This document shows, one piece after another, positions 47,552-56,260 of a stretch of DNA of 61,636 bases. Below the pieces are notes generated by a model. The model did not search any database, was not told where the DNA came from, and saw only the letters and a list, made by a program, of their open reading frames with translations. This DNA comes from Caballeronia mineralivorans PML1(12). GTDB lineage: Bacteria; Pseudomonadota; Gammaproteobacteria; Burkholderiales; Burkholderiaceae. How positions within the stretch are numbered: position 1 is the first letter of the stretch; the number at the start of each line of letters is the position of its first letter. The position numbers were made by a program, and so were the translations under genes. The stretch is from positions 1 to 61,636 of the forward strand of contig NZ_AEJF01000021.1 of assembly GCF_001028175.1 (NCBI RefSeq), given 5' to 3'.

Positions 47552-48633
47552 TGAAACGGCAGCCCAGCGGGCACCCTGGCGCGCGGACCAGCGCGCGCCC
47601 CATCCGTCCGCCGCGTGAACGCGGGACATGGAAGGCGTTTGCGCTCGCCGCGCTGATGCATGTGCTGCTCGGTATCCTGCTGTACCACGGCGTCAACTGG
47701 CAGAACAACACGCCGGCGGGCGCCGAGGCCGAGTTGTGGACCGAGATCCCGGATCTGTCGGCGCCTACGCCGCGCCCTGTTCCGCCCCCCGCGCCGCCGC
47801 TCAAGGTGCAGCCTGCGCCGCCGCCGGCGAAGGATGAGGAAGCTGACATCGCGTTGCAGGAAAAGAAACGTAAACAGCAGGAAGCGGCGGCGCGTGCCGC
47901 GCAACTCGCCGAGCAGCAGCGTGCGCAGCAACAGGCCGAGCAGGAAGCGGAGGCCAAGCGTCAGCAACTTGCTGCGCAACAAGCCGCGCAGCAAGCCGCC
48001 TTAGCGGCGCAAAAAGCGATACAGGACAAACAGAAACAGGCCGACAAGCAGAAGCTGCTGGCTCAGCAAAAGCTTGACCAGCAGAAGGCGCAACAGGCCA
48101 AAGAGAAGGAAGCTGACGCAGCGAAAGCCGCGGAACAGCAGAAGGAAGCTGACGCGAAAGCCCAGGAAGATGCCAAGGCCAAGGCTCTGGCGGATGCCAA
48201 GGCGAAAGCCAAGGCTCAGGCCGACGCGCAAGCGAAGGCCAAGCTCGACAAGGAACGTAGCGCCCGGCTCGCGCAATTGCAGGGACAGGCTGGCGGCGGC
48301 ACGGAATCGAGCGGCAATGGACTGGCCAAGGGCGGCACCGGCAGCGGCGCAGGCGGCACGGCGACATCGGCGGGATATGCCGAGAAGGTGCAGCGCCGGG
48401 TGCGTCCGAATATCGTGTGGGCGGGGGAAACGGCCGGACTCGAGACGGTGGTCGCGGTGCGCTGTTCGCCGACGGGCACGTTGCTGTCGGCAACCATCCA
48501 GCGCTCCAGCAGCAACGAGCAGTGGGATCAGGCCGCCTTGCGCGCAGTTCAGCGCTCGGACCCGATGCCCGTAGACACCAACGGCCAGGCGCCTTCGTCG
48601 TTTACGATCACATTGCGTCCGGCGGGCGGTTGA
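47548..48633 (+). CDS. tolA: Tol-Pal system protein TolA
   Basis: A 361-residue protein with one N-terminal membrane helix (FALAALMHVLLGILLYHGVN, about residues 32-51), a proline-rich segment, a long Ala/Lys/Gln/Glu-rich helical domain II (about 95-240) crossing the periplasm, and a C-terminal TonB/TolA-like domain III (VRPNIVWAGETAGLETVVAV to the end). TolA links the TolQR motor to Pal and TolB. The start overlaps the tolR stop. Confidence 0.95.
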   Translation: MMKRQPSGHPGARTSARPIRPPRERGTWKAFALAALMHVLLGILLYHGVNWQNNTPAGAEAELWTEIPDLSAPTPRPVPPPAPPLKVQPAPPPAKDEEADIALQEKKRKQQEAAARAAQLAEQQRAQQQAEQEAEAKRQQLAAQQAAQQAALAAQKAIQDKQKQADKQKLLAQQKLDQQKAQQAKEKEADAAKAAEQQKEADAKAQEDAKAKALADAKAKAKAQADAQAKAKLDKERSARLAQLQGQAGGGTESSGNGLAKGGTGSGAGGTATSAGYAEKVQRRVRPNIVWAGETAGLETVVAVRCSPTGTLLSATIQRSSSNEQWDQAALRAVQRSDPMPVDTNGQAPSSFTITLRPAGG

Positions 48634-48749
48634 ACGGACATGGTAAAACGACAGCGCGCATTGGGCCTTAACGGGAACGAATTGTGCGTCCGGCGGTCTG
48701 TTCTGCAGCCGTCGATAGTTTAAAAATCGCTTTTTCTGGAACCAGATAC

Positions 48750-50042
48750 ATGAGTTTGATGACGAAGCTTGGCCTGAAAACGCTTGTTGCATCCTGCCTG
48801 ATCGCTGCGGGTACCGCCGCTCAGGCGCAGTTGAATGTGCTCGTGACAGGCGTGGGTTCGACCCAGTTTCCTATTGCCACCGCCACGTTTGCCAACGAAG
48901 CGAATTCGCCGCAGCAGATCAGCGCGATTGTTCGCCAGGACTTGGCGCGCAGCGGCAAGTTTACGAATATCGATGCGGGCTCAACGCCGGTGTCTGAGAC
49001 CGATTCCGTCGATCTCGGCAGCTGGAAAGCCAAAGGCGCCGACGCATTTGTGTCCGGCAGCGTGAATCGCCTGCCAAACGGCCAGTATGAAGTGCGCTTC
49101 CGTCTCTACGATACGGTCAAGCAGGAAAGCCTGGGCGGCTTGTCCCTCGTCAGCCCGGAAAGTGGTTTGCGCATGAGCGCACACAAGGTCGCCGACTACA
49201 TCTACGCCAAATTGCTGGGCGACCGCGGTGTGTTCGCGACGCGCCTGTCTTACGTGATCAAGACCGGCGGCCGTTACCAGTTGCAGATTTCGGACTCCGA
49301 CGGCCAGGACGCGCGCATCGCGCTGTCGAGCCCCGAGCCGATCATCTCGCCGGCCTGGTCGCCTGACGGCACCAAGGTCGCGTATGTCTCATTCGAAAAG
49401 AAAAAACCGGTTGTTTATATCCACGACCTGCCGACAGGCAAGCGTGTGATCGTGTCGAACCAGAAAGGCAATAACAGTGCACCGGCGTGGTCGCCGGACG
49501 GCCGCAAGCTTGCGGTCGCCTTGTCGACTACCGGCAACACGCAGATTTTCCAGGTGAACGCAGACGGTAGCGGTTTGCGTCGCCTGACGCAGGGCAGCTC
49601 GATCGATACCGAGCCGGCTTACTCTCCCGATGGCAATTCGATTTATTTCACGAGCGACCGCGGCGGCGCGCCTCAGATTTACAAGATGTCGGCGAACGGC
49701 GAAAGCGCCGGCTCGGCACAGCGCGTCACATTCTCGGGCAATTACAATACAAGCCCGCGAGTGAGCCCGGACGGCAAGCAGATTGCGTACATTTCGCGTG
49801 TTGGTGGCGGCTTCAAGCTGTATTTGCTGGACCTCTCGTCCGGCACGGCGACCGGCCTGACCGACACGACGCAGGACGAATCGCCCAGTTTTGCGGCGAA
49901 TGGTCAGTACATCCTCTACGCCACCCAGGTGAACGGGCGTGGCGTGTTGGCGGCTGTGTCGACCGACGGTCGTACGCGGCAAGTCTTGTCGCTTCAGGGG
50001 GGCAGCGTACGCGAGCCGTCCTGGGGTCCGTTCATGCAATAA
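48750..50042 (+). CDS. tolB: Tol-Pal system periplasmic protein TolB
   Basis: A 430-residue periplasmic protein: Sec signal ([19 protein letters not shown]), an N-terminal TolB domain, and a C-terminal six-bladed propeller. Propeller repeats are visible as [50 protein letters not shown] and [17 protein letters not shown]. It binds Pal and TolA. ATG 48750 gives the normal signal peptide; a start at 48684 would spoil it. Confidence 0.96.
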   Translation: MSLMTKLGLKTLVASCLIAAGTAAQAQLNVLVTGVGSTQFPIATATFANEANSPQQISAIVRQDLARSGKFTNIDAGSTPVSETDSVDLGSWKAKGADAFVSGSVNRLPNGQYEVRFRLYDTVKQESLGGLSLVSPESGLRMSAHKVADYIYAKLLGDRGVFATRLSYVIKTGGRYQLQISDSDGQDARIALSSPEPIISPAWSPDGTKVAYVSFEKKKPVVYIHDLPTGKRVIVSNQKGNNSAPAWSPDGRKLAVALSTTGNTQIFQVNADGSGLRRLTQGSSIDTEPAYSPDGNSIYFTSDRGGAPQIYKMSANGESAGSAQRVTFSGNYNTSPRVSPDGKQIAYISRVGGGFKLYLLDLSSGTATGLTDTTQDESPSFAANGQYILYATQVNGRGVLAAVSTDGRTRQVLSLQGGSVREPSWGPFMQ

Positions 50043-50085
50043 CCTCACGCAATAACTTAAGCAGCAACACACAAGGAGAGTAACC

Positions 50086-50592
50086 ATGATGTCTAAAATT
50101 CGTATCGGCTTTGCAGTGGCGATGGTCGGTGCATTGGCGGCATGTCATTCAGGCGTTAAGCTGGATGAAGGCGCAAACAAAGGCGCGATCGGCACGCAAC
50201 CCGACGCGAACGCAGTTCAACAGGTCAATGTCGACCCGCTGAACGATCCGAACAGCCCGCTGGCGAAGCGCAGCATTTACTTCGACTTCGACAGCTACGC
50301 AGTTCGTGACGACTACCAGCCGCTGCTGCAACAACACGCGCAGTATCTGAAGAGCCATCCGGATCGCCACGTGCTGATCCAGGGCAACACCGACGAACGC
50401 GGCACGAGCGAGTACAACCTGGCGCTGGGCCAGAAGCGTGCTGAAGCGGTGCGTCGCGCAATGTCGTTGCTGGGTGTAGCCGACACGCAGATGGAAGCCG
50501 TGAGCCTGGGCAAAGAAAAGCCGCAGGCTACCGGTCATGACGAGTCGTCGTGGGCGCAGAATCGCCGCGCTGACCTCGCTTATCAACAGTAA
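50086..50592 (+). CDS. pal: Peptidoglycan-associated lipoprotein Pal
   Basis: A 168-residue outer-membrane lipoprotein. The lipobox LAAC puts the lipidated cysteine at residue 20. The OmpA-like domain follows (IYFDFDSYAVRDDYQPLLQQ; LIQGNTDERGTSEYNLALGQ), which binds meso-diaminopimelate of peptidoglycan. GGAGAG precedes the start. Part of the tol-pal operon. Confidence 0.97.
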   Translation: MMSKIRIGFAVAMVGALAACHSGVKLDEGANKGAIGTQPDANAVQQVNVDPLNDPNSPLAKRSIYFDFDSYAVRDDYQPLLQQHAQYLKSHPDRHVLIQGNTDERGTSEYNLALGQKRAEAVRRAMSLLGVADTQMEAVSLGKEKPQATGHDESSWAQNRRADLAYQQ

Positions 50593-50607
50593 CGTAACCA
50601 GTCACGG

Positions 50608-51369
50608 GTGAGTCGCCGTATGTGGTATCGCTTCCCCTCGCTGCGCGCGGTCGCAGTTGCTTGTTTGCTAGGTTCGGCTGTGGTCGGCGGAACGGCGCAT
50701 GCGGCATTGTTCGATGACAATGAAGCGCGTAAAGCGGTGCTCGATTTGCGCACGAAAACGGACAGCCTGGCTAGCCAGTTGTCCGCCGCTCAGCGCACGA
50801 TCCTCGATCAATCGAATCGTCTCGACCAGTTGAATCAGCAGGTCGCCACGCTTCGGGGACAGAACGAGGACATGGCCAACCAGTTGACCACGTTGCAGAA
50901 GCAGCAGAAGGACTATTACACCGACCTCGACGGCCGGCTGAAAAAGTTCGAGCCGCAGCAGCAGACGGTGGATGGCGTGCAAGGTACGGTGCAGCCTGGC
51001 GAGACTGAAGCGTTCAACGCGGCATCGACTCAGTTCCGAAGCGGCGATTTCAAGAACGCCGCTGCGTCGTTCAAGACGTTCGTGGCGAAGTATCCGCAGA
51101 GCCCGTACCAGCCGACCGCGCAGTATTGGCTCGGCAACGCGCAGTATGCTCTGCGCGATTACAAGAGTTCGACGGCAACCTGGCAAAATCTGGTGAAGAA
51201 TTTCCCGACGCATCCGCGAGCGCCCGACGCGCTGCTCGCAATCGCGAACAACCAGATCGAGCAAGGTCAAAAAGCCGCTGCGAAAAAGACGCTGGATCAG
51301 GTCATCTCGCAGTACGGCGGAACGGAAGCCGCGCAGTCGGCTGAAAGCAAAATGTCGCAAGTGAAGTAA
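50608..51369 (+). CDS. cpoB: Cell division coordinator CpoB (YbgF)
   Basis: A 253-residue periplasmic protein with a signal peptide (AVAVACLLGSAVVGGTAHA), an N-terminal coiled coil (RTILDQSNRLDQLNQQVATL) that mediates trimerisation, and C-terminal TPR repeats (FRSGDFKNAAASFKTFVAKY; YWLGNAQYALRDYKSSTATW). CpoB tunes PBP1B activity to Tol-driven constriction. The start is a GTG at 50608; ATG 50620 is an alternative. It ends the tol-pal operon at a strong terminator. Confidence 0.95.
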   Translation: MSRRMWYRFPSLRAVAVACLLGSAVVGGTAHAALFDDNEARKAVLDLRTKTDSLASQLSAAQRTILDQSNRLDQLNQQVATLRGQNEDMANQLTTLQKQQKDYYTDLDGRLKKFEPQQQTVDGVQGTVQPGETEAFNAASTQFRSGDFKNAAASFKTFVAKYPQSPYQPTAQYWLGNAQYALRDYKSSTATWQNLVKNFPTHPRAPDALLAIANNQIEQGQKAAAKKTLDQVISQYGGTEAAQSAESKMSQVK

Positions 51370-51407
51370 GCGAAGCAGATCTCCGCGCCTCTCGTTGAAA
51401 AAGCCCG

Positions 51408-51434
51408 TAGCGTGGTTGCTACGGGCTTTTTCTT
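51408..51434 (+). terminator. Terminator of the tol-pal operon
   Basis: AAAAGCCCGTAGC and GCTACGGGCTTTTT form a long stem with loop GTGGTT, followed by a T-run. Confidence 0.9.
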
Positions 51435-51479
51435 TGGGTTGTTTTGTTGGTTCGTGATGCGCTGCGTTTTCGCACTCCG

Positions 51480-51509
51480 TTGACAACTTACGGTCGATGT
51501 GACTATAAT
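51480..51509 (+). promoter_or_regulatory. tRNA-Lys promoter
   Basis: Perfect TTGACA (51480-51485) and TATAAT (51504-51509) with an 18-base spacer, ending 11 bases before the tRNA. Confidence 0.8.
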
Positions 51510-51520
51510 TTCGGCTCTTT

Positions 51521-51596
51521 GGGTCGTTAGCTCAGCTGGTAGAGCAGCGGACTTTTAATCCGTTGGTCACAGGTTCGAATCCCGTACGGCCTACCA
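51521..51596 (+). tRNA. tRNA-Lys(UUU)
   Basis: A complete 76-base tRNA with encoded CCA. The D-arm (AGCTCAGCTGGTAGAGC), anticodon loop CTTTTAA (anticodon TTT) and T-arm (AGGTTCGAATCCC) fold normally. The acceptor stem closes with G-U wobbles. Its 3' 51 bases form part of the 55-bp repeat shared with the far end of the integrated element, so the tRNA is intact after insertion. Confidence 0.97.
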
Positions 51597-51600
51597 AAGA
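51546..51600. repeat. attL: 55-bp direct repeat in tRNA-Lys
   Basis: Identical over 55 bases to 60955-61009. It covers the tRNA from the anticodon stem to four bases beyond CCA. Sequences diverge on both sides (AGAGC before and T after on the left; CTGG before and C after on the right). Confidence 0.93.
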
Positions 51601-51623
51601 TATTGCAGTAGAATCAAGCACTT

Positions 51624-51651
51624 AGCCTAACCGTTCGCGGTTGGGCTTTTT
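51624..51651 (+). terminator. Element-borne terminator behind tRNA-Lys
   Basis: AGCCTAACCG and CGGTTGGGCT form a stem with a TTCG tetraloop, followed by TTTTTG, 24 bases past attL. It lies inside the element and would terminate the tRNA transcript, replacing the chromosomal terminator displaced to 61012-61041. Confidence 0.8.
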
Positions 51652-51712
51652 GCTTTAAAAGCCAGAAGTAACTTGGTTGTAACTTTTCGCTGCCTCCGGT
51701 CCTGAGCAAACA

Positions 51713-52495
51713 ATGACAAAGAATCAGAATGGGCGCAAAACTCCCTCCGAGATGGCATGCGATCTGATGAACGGTCTCTCGCGGCAACCGCGTCTCACAA
51801 GTAGCACACCCCAAATCGCGCGCGCACCGATGGCGCTGCCACCCCGTATGTACAAGTACCTTTCGCGCCGTTGGGCAGATACGCTGGTCACGGTGGGTAA
51901 CACACGCGTCGGAACGTTGCATGACTTCCGATCGTTGGAACACGGACCGGGGATCTCCGATCCCGAGGAAGGCAAGAAGGAAATCCGCGCAAGCTTTGAC
52001 GAGCCAGAAACGTTTGTCGGTGGTGCCGCGAGCGGCGACGCGATGGCCCAACTAGGTGTCTTCAAAGTTGCCGAGGGTGCAAGCGCTACCTTTAGCGGGT
52101 TATCCATCGTCCGGCCAATCGACCATCCGGACTGTTACGTGTGGTGCGCGTCCCGTGAGAAAAGCCGAAAGGCAATGTCTCGGATTGACGGTGCGGACAC
52201 ATGCGTAGAGATAACGAACGTAGGAGCGTTCTTTCGAGAGCTGGGCGTCGCCCTCGCCGCCCTTTGTACTGTATCGCGCGTAGGTGCAGGGCCAGTGACG
52301 TACAACGAGCGGACAGAAGAATGGAACCGTGCGAATCTTGGTATCCACCCAGCGTTCCTTAAAGGTCCATCTTTTGCAGATCAAGACGAGGTACGGGGCG
52401 TTTGGGCTCCCAACCCGGCAGAAGGAAGTTTGAAAGCAAAGTTTATTGATAAGAGCAATCTGTACAAGTACTGCCGCATCGTTGACCTACCGTAG
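51713..52495 (+). CDS. Unknown cargo protein next to attL
   Basis: A 260-residue soluble protein, the only gene of the element on the plus strand. After a low-complexity N-terminus (residues 1-42), a block PPRMYKYLSRRWADTLVTVG and RVGTLHDFRSLEHGPGISDP followed by EEGKKEI vaguely recalls DUF2971-type proteins, which start with YKY and a fold-defining D-x-x-E-G pattern; this is a weak impression. No membrane segment or P-loop. Its place and orientation are those of satellite cargo, often anti-phage, but nothing shows that directly. The start at 51713 has only a weak ribosome-binding site; an ATG at 51752 is possible. Confidence 0.75.
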   Translation: MTKNQNGRKTPSEMACDLMNGLSRQPRLTSSTPQIARAPMALPPRMYKYLSRRWADTLVTVGNTRVGTLHDFRSLEHGPGISDPEEGKKEIRASFDEPETFVGGAASGDAMAQLGVFKVAEGASATFSGLSIVRPIDHPDCYVWCASREKSRKAMSRIDGADTCVEITNVGAFFRELGVALAALCTVSRVGAGPVTYNERTEEWNRANLGIHPAFLKGPSFADQDEVRGVWAPNPAEGSLKAKFIDKSNLYKYCRIVDLP

Positions 52496-52616
52496 CCGCC
52501 TACGTTGGGATCGCCAGCGTGCGCGCAACGTGCGGCCCCACAACCTGCGCTCACCACACTGCCGCTACCAACACGGCACCCGCACGCAGCGTCGGCCTGT
52601 GCAGCCTGTGGTCAAA

Positions 52617-52650
52617 TAAAAAGCCGCACCCTTCATCGGATGCGGCTTTG
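52617..52650 (-). terminator. Bidirectional terminator between cargo gene and element operon
   Basis: AAAGCCGCA and TGCGGCTTT pair; T-rich tracts follow in both directions, so it can end the cargo transcript and the long minus-strand operon. Confidence 0.75.
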
Positions 52651-52668
52651 TCGTTTGCGCGATTGGTG

Positions 52669-52950
52669 TTAGCGATAGTCACGGCGCGATGGACGACGGT
52701 GACGCAGCGCTTGGTCAAGCGGACTCATGTGCTGTTGAGGCTCCCTGCCAATGCCTTGCGCATGGGCGGCGGCAGCCCATGCGTTATTCTCAAGCTGAAC
52801 GGAAAGGTAATCCCGCACCATCTCCGCACTCGCGTCACGCTGCTTGCGCTCGATCCTTGCCTCTTCGTTCGCCACGCGCTGCCCTGCGTCGTCTTCGGTC
52901 TCAAACGGGTGCGAATCGTAATCTTCGTAATTGCTGCTTTCGTATCTCAT
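52669..52950 (-). CDS. Small hypothetical protein of the element
   Basis: A 93-residue, highly charged protein (MRYESSNYEDYDSHPFETED; ARIERKQRDASAEMVRDYL) without cysteine or membrane segments. AGGAG lies 5 bases before the ATG, so it is very likely translated. It is the last gene of the minus-strand operon. No family recognised. Confidence 0.7.
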   Translation of the reverse strand: MRYESSNYEDYDSHPFETEDDAGQRVANEEARIERKQRDASAEMVRDYLSVQLENNAWAAAAHAQGIGREPQQHMSPLDQALRHRRPSRRDYR

Positions 52951-52986
52951 ACAAACTCCTGTTGGTTGGTGAAAATAAACTGCTGC

Positions 52987-53085
52987 TTACTTGGCTGCTT
53001 CTGCCAAGGCCGCACGCTCCGCACGCTGCTTGCGTGCATAGAACAACGCCGCTTGCATTGCCCGAGAAAGTAGACGTCGTTTCAT
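52987..53085 (-). CDS. 32-residue basic microprotein
   Basis: A 33-codon frame starting MKRRLLSRAMQAALFYARKQ and ending RAERAALAEAAK. TAGGAA lies 7 bases before the ATG. It is Ala/Arg-rich and would form one amphipathic helix. It sits between two better-supported genes of the same operon with no overlap. Its size makes it provisional. Confidence 0.55.
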   Translation of the reverse strand: MKRRLLSRAMQAALFYARKQRAERAALAEAAK

Positions 53086-53135
53086 ATGTATTCCTATCTA
53101 ATAAAGTTGAACTGCGAGTTGGAATCCAGCAGGCA

Positions 53136-53441
53136 TCACCACACGCCGTAAAACACAGTGCCTTTAATCTTTGTGTTATGGCCACCTGCGCCCGGTGAAT
53201 ACGACCAAGAGATGCCGTTGTTATCGATTGCAAAAATTGGGCGACTGACATCCATGTTGATAAAACCCCAAATGTTCTCCGGTTGGAATGCGTAAAACGG
53301 GGTTCCTGCGGCTAATCTACCGTCAGGGTGTGACTGATTAGTTCCGTCGCAACGAAATGAACCGATAACTCGCGCCAACCTAGTAGTGAAGTCCACCACT
53401 AGGTTTCCCGACGCATCCCAACATTGAATTCCTGCCGCCAT
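53136..53441 (-). CDS. Phage tail-tip-like protein
   Basis: A 101-residue protein whose N-terminus, MAAGIQCWDASGNLVVDFTT and RLARVIGSF, resembles small phage proteins (DUF6453-type) encoded near tail-tip genes. The C-terminus has NNGISWSYSPGAGGH, a beta-rich pattern like fibre or tip proteins. CAGGAG precedes the start. Finding it in an element without other virion genes is notable; it may modify a helper phage's tail. Confidence 0.65.
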   Translation of the reverse strand: MAAGIQCWDASGNLVVDFTTRLARVIGSFRCDGTNQSHPDGRLAAGTPFYAFQPENIWGFINMDVSRPIFAIDNNGISWSYSPGAGGHNTKIKGTVFYGVW

Positions 53442-53456
53442 AGCTTGCTCCTGTGG

Positions 53457-54104
53457 TTAAACAATGTCCTTGGGAAGCCCTTCGAATTGCTGGACCTTGC
53501 GCGGTGGCTTCGCTTTCGCTTTGGCTTTTGGCGCTGGTGCGTTCTCCGCATCCACGCGAGCTTGATCCACCCGCTCTTGCTCCTGCCGTTCCTGCTTTCT
53601 CACGCGGCTCGTTTCTGCATCAGCTAAGTCCCGATTGAGTCTCTGCTGGGCGGTCAATATCTGCAACTCACCGTTCGTCCCTGCGATGGCTTCAAGTTCT
53701 GCTTCTGACAAGCCAGTGGAGCGTTCCGGTGGCGTGTTGGTTGGCGGAACATAAGGGCCCGTGTAGTCTCCGGCTTGTGATAACAACCGTTGTTGATCGG
53801 CCGACGCAGCTCGTTCCCACTCGTCGATATTGGCAATGGCAGGAACCGTCATAACGCCACCGATCGCACGTTCAGGATGCTTGGCCGCTTCTTCATCGAC
53901 CAAGAACTGACCAATGAGGAACATCGCAGTAGTTCGTATCCGATCCGAAGCATTACCGGCAGGGTCCGCTAAAGCAAGAAGCCATGCCATCATCTCTTCC
54001 CGGGGCTTCTCTCTCACTTCACCGCTCATAGTGATGATAGTAGCGTTGTCAAAGTTGTTCTCCAACTGACCGATCTTCTTAAACAAGTACTTCCGGGTCT
54101 TCAT
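53457..54104 (-). CDS. Hypothetical protein of the element
   Basis: A 215-residue soluble protein. It starts MKTRKYLFKKIGQLENNFDN with GGAGG upstream. A helical first half contains EEMMAWLLALADPAGNASDR, and a charged coiled-coil-like C-terminus (SRVRKQERQEQERVDQARVD) ends in a Lys/Ala/Pro-rich tail. No family recognised. Its ATG overlaps the upstream gene's stop (ATGA), so the two are translationally coupled. Confidence 0.75.
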   Translation of the reverse strand: MKTRKYLFKKIGQLENNFDNATIITMSGEVREKPREEMMAWLLALADPAGNASDRIRTTAMFLIGQFLVDEEAAKHPERAIGGVMTVPAIANIDEWERAASADQQRLLSQAGDYTGPYVPPTNTPPERSTGLSEAELEAIAGTNGELQILTAQQRLNRDLADAETSRVRKQERQEQERVDQARVDAENAPAPKAKAKAKPPRKVQQFEGLPKDIV

Positions 54105-54712
54105 GCTGCCTCCTGTTGACCACACATGGCGTCCACTTGCAGCAACGCTTCCTTGCGCATCTCCGGGCATGCCGTATTGACCGGGCTAGCGATGGTGAGC
54201 AGTGCGTCTACCTGCGCGCGGCGCAATGCTGCGGTGTCGCTGAAGGTATGTTCAGCCAACGATTGGTCAGGTTTACAAAGGACGGGATACCCGACGCGGT
54301 GCACGTTGTCCGCTGCGTCCTTGCGCCACGCTGCTATCTCGTCCGTTTCCACATAGTTGCGGCCATACAGATATGCCCTGCAAAGGTATTCAGCATGATC
54401 CACGAACACGTGCTTACCATAGACGCGCTGAAATTTCGTGCGGTTGAATCTGTGTATGCCGTCTATCACCTCACCGTAGAGTGCAGTGTGGTCAAAATTT
54501 CGCAGCCCCATGCCCTTCTGCTCGCGCAGGTACTGCACGCAAACCAACGCACGATCTAGCACCGCGTCTCGCGTCTCGCCTGCTTCCCGGAACACGTAGA
54601 CAGTGATATAGCCGATGCGGATACGCCAAGCGTCTGGTACATAGTTAGTCCAGTCCAGATCGATACCTAGTTCCCACATGTGGTGACGCGGCAGCGTCCA
54701 AGTAGGTTTCAT
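54101..54712 (-). CDS. Hypothetical protein of the element
   Basis: A 203-residue protein starting MKPTWTLPRHHMWELGIDLD, with aromatic-rich beta strands (IRIGYITVYVFREAGETRDA) and a helical, cysteine-containing C-terminus. No family recognised. It overlaps the genes on both sides by 4 bp (ATGA), giving a tight three-gene block with the DUF5681 protein and the 215-residue protein, which suggests a joint function. Confidence 0.75.
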   Translation of the reverse strand: MKPTWTLPRHHMWELGIDLDWTNYVPDAWRIRIGYITVYVFREAGETRDAVLDRALVCVQYLREQKGMGLRNFDHTALYGEVIDGIHRFNRTKFQRVYGKHVFVDHAEYLCRAYLYGRNYVETDEIAAWRKDAADNVHRVGYPVLCKPDQSLAEHTFSDTAALRRAQVDALLTIASPVNTACPEMRKEALLQVDAMCGQQEAA

Positions 54713-55185
54713 GATTTCGTGTCCTGTTCAATTGTGATTCGTTCCATGCCTTGGTGTCCCGCCGTAACGGTATCGAACAAGAACCGTTCGAGTTCCATCA
54801 CGCGCGCAGACATCTCGTCTATCTCGCGCAGCTTGCCGAAGGAGTTGATGGTGTCGATAAGCTGCTTACCGGTGTCAGCGTCGAGCACGCCATTGGCGAC
54901 GCTCTGTAAAACTTGCCGCGCCTGCTCAACCAGCGGCAAGGTCGTGTCCAAATCAAACTGCACAACCTGCGAGCGCGCCTTCAGCGCCGGGTACAAGCGG
55001 GACATGACCAGCGTCGCAGCTTGCATATCACCCGCCAGCGCTGCATCCACTACCACCTTGGCAATGGCCGAGCCTTGGTCCGCAAGCGCCCTCGCGATCT
55101 CTGTTGACCGGTTCTTAGCGCCCGGTGGACGCCCCCGCTTGTTTCCCGTTTGACCGGGCTTGTACTGCGTGGGAAGTGCTGCCAT
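54709..55185 (-). CDS. DUF5681-containing protein, small-terminase-like
   Basis: A 158-residue protein with the DUF5681 signature YKPGQTGNKRGRPPGAKNRS at the N-terminus, a motif common in proteins encoded beside phage large terminases. The remainder is helical (MQAATLVMSRLYPALKARSQ; DADTGKQLIDTINSFGKLRE). In a satellite it could act as a DNA-recognition subunit that redirects a helper's packaging motor; this is inference. The ATG at 55185 has AGAGG upstream. Confidence 0.75.
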   Translation of the reverse strand: MAALPTQYKPGQTGNKRGRPPGAKNRSTEIARALADQGSAIAKVVVDAALAGDMQAATLVMSRLYPALKARSQVVQFDLDTTLPLVEQARQVLQSVANGVLDADTGKQLIDTINSFGKLREIDEMSARVMELERFLFDTVTAGHQGMERITIEQDTKS

Positions 55186-55257
55186 GTGGACCTCTCTTTT
55201 CAATTTAAATACTGGGAAAATATTCGTATCTTCCCTAGGCTTGATCCAAATCTAGGT

Positions 55258-56022
55258 CTAGAACTTGAACGGGTCGTTGGCCGTGACCTTCACTGCACGG
55301 AGGCGTTGCACTTCGCGCCAGCCATGTTTATGTCCTAAGGACTTCTCGACGTCTGTGTGCACAAACTGCGCGCCCACCGTCTCGATTTTTTCCCGCGCCT
55401 TGATCATGACGTCCAACCGTGTGGTCAGTCCCGGGTTCATGGCCTTGTGGTAACGCTTCGCTTGAATCTTCTGCCACTCGTCAGTCAGACCAGACAGAAA
55501 CGCTGGTGCACCCAGCACGGCATTGAGGCTCTGGCGGTCGTCCTTTTTGATCATTTCGTTGATCCACTCGTGTTGCTTGTCAAAGCTCAACGCCTTAACA
55601 TGATTGCGAATGTCGGGCGCGAACGGGCTAATTCGCGCTGCCTCGGCCACAGGCGCGTTAAGCTGCCGTTCCAGATCATTAATTCCCGCTGTCAGGTTCT
55701 GATGCACCGCGTCGAACTTGCGCGAGACCGTTTCCTGATGCTTGCCTGCGAAGTCCGCGAGCTTCAGCAACTTCGCGCCCTCGGTCAGCGACTCGTCGTT
55801 TACGAGCGCTCTGCGTGCTTCGTTCAATTGGTTCAACGTCACATATGCGAGCGCCAGCGCTTCCTTCGCCGGTTTCACGTACGGCGCGGTTTCTTCATCC
55901 ACGCCTTCAATACTGTCGATGTTGAGCGGGTGATAGCTCACCGGCACATCCGTGTATGTGACGGGTGCTTGGTCCTTGCCAGCGTTGGCAAGGTGCTCCA
56001 TGAATTCCATTGGCGTAGGCAT
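55258..56022 (-). CDS. Hypothetical helical protein of the element
   Basis: A 254-residue, mostly alpha-helical protein (MPTPMEFMEHLANAGKDQAP at the N-terminus; FAGKHQETVSRKFDAVHQNL; LTTRLDVMIKAREKIETVGA). AAGGAG lies 8 bases before the ATG. No family recognised; size and coiled-coil content would suit a scaffold or structural accessory, but that is only a guess. Confidence 0.73.
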   Translation of the reverse strand: MPTPMEFMEHLANAGKDQAPVTYTDVPVSYHPLNIDSIEGVDEETAPYVKPAKEALALAYVTLNQLNEARRALVNDESLTEGAKLLKLADFAGKHQETVSRKFDAVHQNLTAGINDLERQLNAPVAEAARISPFAPDIRNHVKALSFDKQHEWINEMIKKDDRQSLNAVLGAPAFLSGLTDEWQKIQAKRYHKAMNPGLTTRLDVMIKAREKIETVGAQFVHTDVEKSLGHKHGWREVQRLRAVKVTANDPFKF

Positions 56023-56260
56023 GGTTAATACTCCTTATTAATTGACCGGAAAGTTACCGTGTTGGCTTACAGCTTATGGCGGCTATTAATTTAATACAAT
56101 AATTCAAGCATTTATATTTAAAAACCAAAGTCCTATTAGTCCGTTGGTCTTCAATCTATCGCTTAAATGCCCGAGCTTTAATGCAGGCCCGTGGGGCGGT
56201 TGCAGTGCGCTGCCCCTGCGCTGGTGGCGGCAAGGGCGCAGCAACGGCAGCAACCCGAGT

